Below, in pieces: positions 1 to 6,102 of a stretch of 21,603 nt of DNA. Origin of the DNA: G026625185 sp035256645 (GTDB lineage: Bacteria; Desulfobacterota; WTBG01; JAGOGO01); NCBI GenBank assembly GCA_035256645.1, contig DATEXU010000105.1, positions 1 to 21,603 on the forward strand, given 5' to 3'. The notes under the pieces were generated by a model. It was not told the origin of the DNA. It ran no database searches and saw only the letters and a program-made list of their open reading frames with translations. Each line of letters starts with the position of its first letter. The first letter of the stretch is position 1. A program made the position numbers and the translations under genes.

Positions 1-3
1 GGC

Positions 4-47
4 GTAAGGTAAAAGGGGGGGGATAAAAAAACCCCTTACATTTTTTT
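4..47 (+). terminator. Possible Rho-independent terminator of a gene left of the window
   Basis: GTAAGG at 4-9 can pair with CCTTAC at 34-39, or the G run at 15-22 with CCCC at 32-35, and seven T follow at 41-47. The stem has unpaired bases, so the fold is not clean. The gene it would end lies outside the window. Confidence 0.4.
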
Positions 48-174
48 AAAAAAAGACCAATTAATTCGGCACTATATGACATGAATTTTGACATTAAAAA
101 ATGATTATTGTCAGTTGATCGTATGTTTTTTGTCAGAAACTTTAATCTTTTCTGCAAATGATTCTTAATCTTTA

Positions 175-214
175 CCCCGTTAGAAAGGCCCCGTGTGAAA
201 GCCTTCTAACGGGG
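175..214. repeat. Strong 14-bp intergenic hairpin
   Basis: CCCCGTTAGA at 175-184, followed by AGGC with one bulged A, pairs with GCCTTCTAACGGGG at 201-214. No run of T follows on either strand, so a classical terminator is unlikely. It may be a repeat unit or a processing or mRNA-end structure; function unknown. Confidence 0.5.
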
Positions 215-313
215 TTGACGTGCTCCTCATAAAAGTATGCGAATTATTTCCCGGACGGGACATCAAAAAGAAAAATAATAAAATTGTTAGGTTATTTATT
301 GCTCACTGATTTT

Positions 314-327
314 ATGATAATTATCAT
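314..327. promoter_or_regulatory. Palindrome ATGATAATTATCAT, operator-like
   Basis: This is a perfect 14-bp palindrome built from GATAAT and ATTATC, the hexamers of Fur-type operators, but it has only an overlapping pair instead of the three hexamers of a full Fur box. The next gene starts about 370 bases downstream. In DNA this AT-rich it may be chance. Confidence 0.2.
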
Positions 328-516
328 TTAAAAAACAGGATTTGTAAACGGTGTTTTCCCCTCTTCTGTTCATTATCTAAACAGGAGAAATTCGAAGAGC
401 GCTTATTTTTTTCTCTGTTAAATTTTGTTTAAATTTAATAAGTTATTTGTTTAAGAATTTTTTGGTTTCCATTTTTTGCCTTGATCTTATATCCTTCAAT
501 AACCCCGTCTATGAAG

Positions 517-639
517 CTGTGTCACGATTCAAAAACAGGGGTAGCCGCAGCCTTCAGGCTCTGCGTAACATATTGAAATCACATACCCGAGAAGCGCAAG
601 CTAAAGCTTGCGGCTACCAAAATATGTATTACGACACAG
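517..639. repeat. Nested inverted-repeat element, MITE-like
   Basis: CTGTGTC at 517-523 and GACACAG at 633-639 form outer arms. Inside them GGTAGCCGCA at 540-549 pairs perfectly with TGCGGCTACC at 609-618. Two smaller hairpins lie within: AGCCT/AGGCT at 549-560, and a perfect 8-bp stem CGCAAGCT/AGCTTGCG at 595-612. No transposase is encoded, so this could be a miniature non-autonomous element or an extragenic palindromic repeat. Its family is not recognised. Confidence 0.55.
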
Positions 640-693
640 TCTCTATCTATTGCATGAGGGACAAAAATTAATTTTTAAAACTGTGAAAAATAA

Positions 694-1644
694 ATGTGGT
701 TTAATCGGCTACGCAGTTTAGGAATTTTAGGCATAAACCAAAGAAATGCCGACTATACTCTTGTGGTCAATCAAAGAAAATTTTATCCTCTGGTTGACGA
801 TAAATTTCTTACCAAACGGCTTGCGATTCAAAATGGAATAAAAGTCCCTCAACTCTATGGGGTGATCAACTACCATCACCAGATTCCCGATGTGTTAAAG
901 ATAGCTGGCGTACAGCAACAATTTGTGGTGAAGCCGTCTATGGGTTGTGCGGGTGAAGGAATTTTAGTCATTGTTGGCCGTAAGGACGGAGGATTTGAGA
1001 AAGCCAACGGGCAGGGAATCTCGGCCGGAGATTTGATGCATTATATTTCAGGCATCCTCTCTGGACTTTATTCTCTCGGAGGACAGGATGACAAGGCGTT
1101 GATTGAATATAAAGTCGAAACCTCAACGGTTTTTGAAAAGGTTTCTTTTCAAGGTGTGCCGGATATTCGTATCATTGTCTATAAAGGGATTCCGGTTATG
1201 TCGATGGTGAGGCTACCGACGAAGGAGTCGCAGGGTAAGGCAAACCTTCACCAGGGAGCGGTTGGGGTTGGGATCGATTTACGCTGGGGCACCACTCTCC
1301 AGGGAGTTCATCGTGATCGAATCGTACGTTTCCACCCGGATACGAAGCAATCATGTGAAGGAATTCAGATTCCTTTCTGGGATGAGATCCTCAGTACCGC
1401 CACCCGCGCTTACGATATGACCAAGCTTGGATATATCGGGGTAGATATTGTGATTGACCGGGAAAAAGGACCAATGGTCCTTGAATTCAATGCCCGACCC
1501 GGGCTGAGTATTCAGATCGCTAACCAAGCCGGACTCATTTCACGATTGGAAGCCGTTGACCTCGAGAATAGGAAATCGCTTAATTTTGAGGAAAGGATTC
1601 AGTTGGGTCAGGAGATCGCGCACGATCTACATCAAAAAAACTAA
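694..1644 (+). CDS. Alpha-L-glutamate ligase-like ATP-grasp protein (RimK-related)
   Basis: This 316-residue protein resembles the RimK-related family annotated as alpha-L-glutamate ligase-like (TIGR02291 type). Such enzymes are expected to use ATP to join an amino acid, probably glutamate, to a carboxylate through an acyl phosphate; the natural substrate is unknown. Visible ATP-grasp features are K80 followed by the glycine-rich PSMGCAGEG (81-89), IEYK at 137-140, DIR at 157-159, KANLHQGA at 172-179, and the metal-binding end of the fold at D251 and EFNARPG (264-270, with E264 and N266). There is no signal peptide or membrane segment, so it should be cytosolic. The ribosome binding site before the ATG is poor. 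In gammaproteobacteria this family usually sits beside a membrane protein with an inactive transglutaminase domain; no such partner is seen here and the gene stands alone, convergent with the kinase gene at 1842. Confidence 0.85.
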   Translation: MWFNRLRSLGILGINQRNADYTLVVNQRKFYPLVDDKFLTKRLAIQNGIKVPQLYGVINYHHQIPDVLKIAGVQQQFVVKPSMGCAGEGILVIVGRKDGGFEKANGQGISAGDLMHYISGILSGLYSLGGQDDKALIEYKVETSTVFEKVSFQGVPDIRIIVYKGIPVMSMVRLPTKESQGKANLHQGAVGVGIDLRWGTTLQGVHRDRIVRFHPDTKQSCEGIQIPFWDEILSTATRAYDMTKLGYIGVDIVIDREKGPMVLEFNARPGLSIQIANQAGLISRLEAVDLENRKSLNFEERIQLGQEIAHDLHQKN

Positions 1645-1841
1645 GTAGTGGTATTGCTATAGTGTATCAAGACGTGATTATTTTTAGGAGCATTGCTTGT
1701 ACCGGTAAAACGTCAGACCAGAGAGATTGGAAGGTAAGAGAGGGATTACTAAACCATCAGCACGTTCGTTATCCTGCCCAAAAAAGTTTTCCTCCTCAGA
1801 GCACGTCTGTCAGGGCCACGAACAGTGGATTTACCATCAAC

Positions 1842-3314
1842 CTATATACCCCGGGGAAGAAGGATGGTAAAGGTGGTCCCTTTTCCTGATTCGCTTTCTA
1901 CCGTGATGGTGCCGAGGTGAGCTTCAATAATCGTTTTTACTAAAGGAAGGCCCAGACCGCTCCCTATCACTTTGCGGGTGTATTCGGTGCGGATGCGGAA
2001 AAATTTGTCAAAGATACGAGGCAAGTCAACTTTAGAGACCCCCACGCCGGTATCGGCTATTTTTATCTCAACGAACTCTCCTCGGTTTTGGGCATTAATA
2101 ATAACCTTCCCGCCTTCTTGATTATATTTTACGGCATTGCTTAATAAATTAGTAAAAACGGTTTCCATGCTTTGGCGATCCGCATTGATCGTGAATAACT
2201 GCGGGTCAATCGTTACCTCAAAATGAAGATTTTTCTTTTCTGCCTCCGGAGTCATTACTTCAATGGCACTTTGAATGAATTCCGGAAGGAAGGTTTTTTC
2301 TGTTTGTTGGATGAGACCCCCGGCTTCAATGCGGGAGAGGTCGAGTAAATTGTTGATCATCAGGAGTAAGCCGTCAAGTCGAGCGAGGACCCTATTTAAT
2401 AGTTCTTGCTGCTTTTCGTTGATTTCTCCTACGAGTCTATCGGTGATGAGAGAGGTTTGTTGCCGAACGGAGCTTAAAGGAGAACGGAGTTCGTGGGAGA
2501 CCATTTCCACGAACTCAGATTTCATCTGGTCGAGCTTTTTAAACCAGGTTACATCATTAAAGATAGTGACACAACCGAGAACTTCGCCCTCTTCATTGCA
2601 AACGGGAGCAACATGGGCCATAAAAAAAATATTGGGTGGATTCCCCCAACTCAGTTCTTGGGTCATTCCCTGGGGAGGATTGGAGCCTCCCCTACTGAGC
2701 ACACTTTCGACCATCTGCGTGAGCTCTTTACTTTTGGTCCAGTCGAAAATATGCTTACCCAGCGGAGTGTCTTTCTCCAATCCGAACACGCGGGTGGCTG
2801 CGGGGTTATGAAGGACAAGAGAGCCATTTTTATCAGTGACCAGGACTCCATCGGCCATTTGATTGATGATAGTGAGCGTCCGGCTTTTCTCATAAGCAAT
2901 GTCCTTGAGGCTTCTTTCCCGCTCGCGCCGAAGAAGTTCTGCCTCGTGCTCCAGTTTTAACTTATCTTCTGCTCTCCTGACAACGATCCGCAGCTGGTCC
3001 GGAGTGAAGGGTTTGGAGATAAAATCGTAGGCGCCATTTTTCATTGCCTCCACGGCGTTATCAATGGTGGCGTATCCGGTAATGATGATCACGATAAGCT
3101 TGGGATAATCGTCCCTGACCCTTTTTAATACCTCCATTCCCCTGATCCCGGGCATCATGAGGTCAAGAAGGATGATTTGAAAATTTCCCTTTTGAATCAA
3201 CCCCAAGCCCTTCTCACCATTCTCGGCAGTTTCTACCTTCCAGCCCTCTTTGGTGAGGATCCGTTCGGAACCATCCCGGATGATCTTTTCGTCATCTACT
3301 ACTAAGATATGCAC
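1842..3314 (-). CDS. Receiver-PAS-histidine kinase hybrid protein
   Basis: This 490-residue soluble signalling protein starts with a response-regulator receiver domain (about 1-118; acidic D8 and D9, phospho-acceptor D51, T79, K101). A coiled linker follows (115-145), then a PAS domain (about 145-255), a HisKA dimerisation domain with the H box SHELRSP (H274), and an ATPase domain with N393, DTGVG at 421-425 and GSGLGL at 451-456. No transmembrane segment is visible, so it probably senses or relays inside the cell. With the receiver in front, it may be phosphorylated by another kinase and tune its own activity. The start is a GTG with GAAG just upstream. It lies 35 bases after the CheY-like gene, probably co-transcribed, at the downstream end of the hdr-met gene cluster. 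The signal and target are unknown. Confidence 0.9.
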   Translation of the reverse strand: MHILVVDDEKIIRDGSERILTKEGWKVETAENGEKGLGLIQKGNFQIILLDLMMPGIRGMEVLKRVRDDYPKLIVIIITGYATIDNAVEAMKNGAYDFISKPFTPDQLRIVVRRAEDKLKLEHEAELLRRERERSLKDIAYEKSRTLTIINQMADGVLVTDKNGSLVLHNPAATRVFGLEKDTPLGKHIFDWTKSKELTQMVESVLSRGGSNPPQGMTQELSWGNPPNIFFMAHVAPVCNEEGEVLGCVTIFNDVTWFKKLDQMKSEFVEMVSHELRSPLSSVRQQTSLITDRLVGEINEKQQELLNRVLARLDGLLLMINNLLDLSRIEAGGLIQQTEKTFLPEFIQSAIEVMTPEAEKKNLHFEVTIDPQLFTINADRQSMETVFTNLLSNAVKYNQEGGKVIINAQNRGEFVEIKIADTGVGVSKVDLPRIFDKFFRIRTEYTRKVIGSGLGLPLVKTIIEAHLGTITVESESGKGTTFTILLPRGI

Positions 3315-3349
3315 GTCTTCACCGTGATTAATAAGAAATGTTAATTTCC

Positions 3350-3730
3350 CTATTTCTTTAATAACCGTTCTACTAAGCGGACCAGCTCTTTTGGTTCTAC
3401 CGGCTTGTCCACATAGTCGTCGGCTTCAGTTTCCATTCCCATCCGATGGGTGTAGGTGGTAGTGGAAATTTTTGAAGCCACCGCAGTCAAAAGCAAAATG
3501 GGGATGTCCTGGCATACCGGATCAGCCTTCAATTCCTTGCATACCTCATAACCATTTTTATCCGGCATCATCACATCCAGAATGATGGCGTCGGGTTTTT
3601 CCTTTTTGGCTTTTTCGAGTCCTTCAATTCCACCGTAAGCGGGAATGACAACATAATTTTTCTTTTCCAGTGAGATTGTTACCGATTCCACCAGATCAGG
3701 ATCGTCATCAACAACCAATATCTTTGCCAT
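3350..3730 (-). CDS. CheY-like single-domain response regulator
   Basis: The 126-residue protein is one receiver domain and nothing more. The acidic pair is D8 and D9 within VVDDD, the phospho-acceptor is D52 (ILDVMMP), the switch threonine is T82 and the conserved lysine is K109 (DKP). Without an output domain it should act by protein contact or as a phosphate relay, plausibly with the receiver-kinase protein encoded 35 bases downstream. The ATG is preceded by a clear GGAGG ribosome binding site. A 164-base AT-rich gap separates it from metF, so it may have its own promoter as well as read-through from the operon. Confidence 0.92.
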   Translation of the reverse strand: MAKILVVDDDPDLVESVTISLEKKNYVVIPAYGGIEGLEKAKKEKPDAIILDVMMPDKNGYEVCKELKADPVCQDIPILLLTAVASKISTTTYTHRMGMETEADDYVDKPVEPKELVRLVERLLKK

Positions 3731-3894
3731 GGAGTACCTCCTTTCTAAAAAGGTTATATTTTTTTTAATTGGTTTAGTTTCTCTATTTTCTCTGCTTTAT
3801 TTCGTTCGTTTTGTTAAAAATTTTATAAACTAATCAACAACATAAACGAGAACAACCAGAACAACCAAATAAATCAAATAAACACGCTCTCCTT
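3731..3894 (-). other. AT-rich leader between metF and the CheY-like gene
   Basis: This 164-base gap contains a perfect tandem 9-mer, AGAACAACC twice, at 3849-3866 on the plus strand, beside AT-rich near-repeats. I see no strong hairpin terminator after metF and no clear -35/-10 pair, so it is unclear whether transcription continues from the operon or restarts here. Confidence 0.35.
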
Positions 3895-4821
3895 TTATTC
3901 AACCCGAGGTCGTGGCAAAAGTCCAGCTTCTTTAACAATTCGAGGAACCATTTCCTCCCATTCGATCGCCATGATATGAACACCGTGCACGCCCTCTATT
4001 TCTCTCAGGTGTTGGATAGTTTCAACGCACATTTTTATTCCTTCTTCGGCTTGTTTTTCTTTGGGCACTCCTTTTAAGCGGGCAATCAAATCATCGGGAA
4101 CATCCATGCCGGGAACCATTTTTTTCATATAGTTCGCCATGCCCAAGGATTTCATCGGCGTCACCCCTCCCAGGATATGCACTTTTTCATGAAGCCCCCG
4201 ATCCCTTACCATCTGCATCCATTGCTTAAAACGATCCAGGTTATAGATACATTGGGTCTGGATAAACTGAGCTCCGGCCGCGACTTTTTTTGCCAGCCGA
4301 ATAACCCGAAATTCGAAGGGGTCGGCAAAAGGATTCGCCGCAGCGCCAATAAAAAATCGGGGCTTCCCTTTAATGTCATCCCCCCCCAAAAATTTTCCTT
4401 CATCGCGCATCTGCTTCACGGTTTGGATTAAATGGATGGAATCAAGGTCATAGACATTCTTTGCCTTAGCATGGTCTCCAAATTTCTGATGGTCGCCCGA
4501 AAGGCAGAGGATGTTATTGATTCCCAAGGCAGCCGCCCCTAAGATATCGCTTTGGATAGCAATCCGGTTACGGTCCCGGGTTACCATCTGTAAAACCGGA
4601 TTGATACCCATCTGCTTCAGTATAACACAGGAAGAAAAACTTGACATCCGTACTACCGAGGTCTGGTTATCGGTGACATTGATCGCGTCCACGGAATCTT
4701 TGATCAGCGCCCCCTTTTTTTGGATGACCTCAGGATCTGCTCCCCGGGGAGGACCGCATTCTGAGGTTACGGCAAAGTCTCCCCGCGATAGAATTTTTTC
4801 TAAACGACTGTCGGACGTCAT
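3895..4821 (-). CDS. metF: 5,10-Methylenetetrahydrofolate reductase, catalytic subunit
   Basis: MetF is a TIM-barrel flavoprotein that interconverts methylene- and methyl-tetrahydrofolate in the methyl branch of the Wood-Ljungdahl pathway. I place the start at 4821, giving 308 residues: this ATG overlaps the metV stop as ATGA and has GGGAGG about 10 bases upstream, whereas the open frame extends 57 bases further without such a site. Residues matching the E. coli MetF active site are E21 (in SECGPP, equivalent to Glu28), D110 (in LSGD, equivalent to Asp120) and Q180 (in QTQ, equivalent to Gln183). The protein is short and lacks the regulatory domain of eukaryotic enzymes. Beside metV, mvhD and hdrABC it is expected to work in a MetFV-HdrABC-MvhD complex, taking electrons through MetV. 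Confidence 0.93.
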   Translation of the reverse strand: MTSDSRLEKILSRGDFAVTSECGPPRGADPEVIQKKGALIKDSVDAINVTDNQTSVVRMSSFSSCVILKQMGINPVLQMVTRDRNRIAIQSDILGAAALGINNILCLSGDHQKFGDHAKAKNVYDLDSIHLIQTVKQMRDEGKFLGGDDIKGKPRFFIGAAANPFADPFEFRVIRLAKKVAAGAQFIQTQCIYNLDRFKQWMQMVRDRGLHEKVHILGGVTPMKSLGMANYMKKMVPGMDVPDDLIARLKGVPKEKQAEEGIKMCVETIQHLREIEGVHGVHIMAIEWEEMVPRIVKEAGLLPRPRVE

Positions 4822-5486
4822 AGCGTTAAATCCTCCCTGATAATTTTTCGAGGTCCTCCATCCCGACTGGTGGACCAATCATTAATGGGAATAATGATTT
4901 CTAATTGATCTAACTTGCCCAGCTCTTTAAGCCGGTCATAGATGAGCTGCCACCCACAGTCAACCTCCGGGTTTATTTCGCACTTTCCTTTTGAAGAACC
5001 TCCACACGGGCCGTTTAAAAGACTCTTGGCGCACCGGCTGATGGGGCAAATCCCTCCGGTCAGATGGAGTTTACAGTCTCCGCAGGCCTGGCACCGTTCG
5101 GTCCACACCCCTTGCGCTTCGGTTACGCCGATGAAATTGGTATCTATCCCCGGGTATACGGGAATCTTCCGAAACTTTTCAGCCATAAACTGGACTCCGG
5201 CACCGCAGGCAATAGAGACAACCGCCTCATATTCGTCCACAAAACTGCGGATCGTTTCGAGGTATTCAGGATCACACTGTCGCTCCAGGGCTATTTCTTT
5301 AATCTCGATGGGCTTGCCGTCTTTTCCTCTCGCCAGGGAAAGGGCGGCGGAAAGGATTCCTACCTCTTTTTCCCCTCCCGCAGAACAGACTGTTACACAG
5401 CCTCGACATCCGGCGACAATTATCTTTGAATGGTTTTCAATCATCGCCAGAATGTCTTTAATAGATTTACCTTTACCGATAATCAT
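4818..5486 (-). CDS. metV: MetV, cysteine-rich partner subunit of methylenetetrahydrofolate reductase
   Basis: The 222-residue protein matches the methylenetetrahydrofolate reductase C-terminal-type domain known as MetV, the partner of MetF in acetogens. Two cysteine groups are visible: C27, C30 and C34 near the N terminus, and a rich set at C132, C135, C138, C147, C152, C161, C169 and C177. These are probable iron-sulfur and possibly zinc ligands that would pass electrons from the Hdr module to the flavin of MetF. The ATG follows GAGGAGG at good spacing. Its stop codon overlaps the metF start (ATGA), which suggests coupled translation and equal amounts. It is separated from mvhD upstream by 148 bases containing an inverted-repeat element. 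Confidence 0.92.
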   Translation of the reverse strand: MIIGKGKSIKDILAMIENHSKIIVAGCRGCVTVCSAGGEKEVGILSAALSLARGKDGKPIEIKEIALERQCDPEYLETIRSFVDEYEAVVSIACGAGVQFMAEKFRKIPVYPGIDTNFIGVTEAQGVWTERCQACGDCKLHLTGGICPISRCAKSLLNGPCGGSSKGKCEINPEVDCGWQLIYDRLKELGKLDQLEIIIPINDWSTSRDGGPRKIIREDLTL

Positions 5487-5513
5487 TGTAATACCTCCTC
5501 AAAAAGCGTTTCA

Positions 5514-5616
5514 TACCAAGTCGCCTTCATTTGCATATCTTTGTTGTCTCCTCGTCATTCTCCTCGACGTCGATTCCTCGTCGCCGCCTCGATCTGCTTT
5601 TGAATGCAACTTGGTA
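5514..5616. repeat. Inverted-repeat element inside the operon (copy 1)
   Basis: A 103-base segment bounded by TACCAAGTCGCCTTCA on the left and TGAATGCAACTTGGTA on the right, which are inverted copies with two mismatches. Its ends match those of the element at 17581-17702 (TACCATGTTGCATTCAAA). The interior has the palindrome CGACGTCG, and both copies carry GGCGACGAGG and ACAAAG, here read on the minus strand. It sits between mvhD and metV, so it is transcribed within the operon. No protein is encoded; a miniature non-autonomous transposon or structured intergenic repeat is likely. Confidence 0.6.
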
Positions 5617-5634
5617 CAAACAAGAACGCAGCGT

Positions 5635-6102
5635 TTAAACAACACATTCTTTTTTCTCCGGTGTCGCAGAGTCCTCTGATGCGGCTGATCCGACACGTTT
5701 TATTGGATTGGGACCGAGTTTTTTAATCCTTTCGGTCATCTCATTGGCGATTTCAACAAACCGGGGGCCCTGCGCTGCGGACATGTTGTACATTTCGAGC
5801 CGCTCTCCTCCGATCCCAATTTCATCTAAAATCTTTTTGGCGTATTCAACCCGTTTTCGGGCGCGGAGATTTCCGGTAAGGTAATGACACTCTCCTTCCA
5901 TACATCCGGCTACATAAACTCCATCAGCGCCCCGCTGGAATGATTTTAAAAGATAAAGCACATCAACCTTTCCGGTACAGGGGACTTGAATAATTTTTAT
6001 GTTCGGTGGGTACGAGAGTCTCATGGAACCTGCCAGGTCCGCAGCTGAATACGCTCAGTACTTGCAGCAGAAAGCTAAAATCTCCGGTTGAAATTCGCTC
6101 AT
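5635..6102 (-). CDS. mvhD: MvhD-like electron-transfer subunit, selenoprotein (UGA = Sec)
   Basis: This is the delta subunit of methyl-viologen-reducing hydrogenase type, a small 2Fe-2S protein that delivers electrons to HdrA. Read from the ATG at 6102, which overlaps the hdrA stop as ATGA, the frame gives 155 residues with one in-frame TGA at 6057-6055 (residue 16). The N terminus then reads ILAFCCKYUAYSAADLAG, matching the family motif CCxxCxYxxADLAG, with selenocysteine at the third cysteine position. Other likely ligands are C12, C13, C42, C67 and C72. A SECIS-like hairpin follows the TGA. A conventional call would start at 6024 and lose the first three metal ligands. UGA-coded members of this family are known in Desulfobacterota. 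The C-terminal tail beyond about residue 135 is poorly conserved in kind. Partners are HdrABC and MetFV. Confidence 0.9.
6025..6040 (-). promoter_or_regulatory. SECIS-like hairpin for selenocysteine insertion
   Basis: In the mRNA, GGACC (6040-6036) pairs with GG (6030-6029) and UCC (6027-6025), with U6028 bulged, and the loop is UGGCA. The loop starts 20 bases after the UGA and has G at its second position. Bacterial SECIS elements are short hairpins just downstream of UGA, at this kind of spacing, with a G in the first two loop positions, and the E. coli fdhF element also has a bulged U. The stem is short, only five pairs, so the call leans on position and on the protein motif. Confidence 0.6.

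Larger units (their letters stand above)
1..693. other. AT-rich non-coding region with several palindromes
   Basis: I find no convincing gene here. The open frame at 447-671 is AT-rich, lacks a good ribosome binding site, and runs through an inverted-repeat element, so it is probably chance. The region holds a terminator-like hairpin near its left edge, a strong hairpin at 175-214, a short AT palindrome at 314-327 and a nested palindromic repeat at 517-639; these are listed separately. Confidence 0.6.

Noticed and set aside
314..327. Fur box
   Set aside because: Only an overlapping pair of GATAAT-type hexamers is present and no iron-related gene follows; kept only as a low-confidence palindrome.
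447..671. Open frame of 74 codons on the plus strand
   Set aside because: No ribosome binding site, AT-rich start, and half of it is the nested palindromic repeat.
2275..2811. Open frame of 178 codons on the plus strand opposite the hybrid kinase
   Set aside because: Antisense to clear HisKA and PAS coding sequence, with no ribosome binding site or protein features.
3849..3866. Tandem AGAACAACC repeat as a CRISPR or operator array
   Set aside because: Only two 9-base units, no spacers and no cas genes; low-complexity AT-rich DNA is enough to explain it.
4942..5679. Open frame of 245 codons on the plus strand opposite metV
   Set aside because: Antisense to metV, and it runs through the inverted-repeat element; no domain features.
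5635..6024. MvhD called as a 129-residue protein from the ATG at 6024
   Set aside because: It lacks the conserved N-terminal CCxxC/U motif, which is present upstream in the same frame across a UGA; the selenoprotein reading explains all the sequence.
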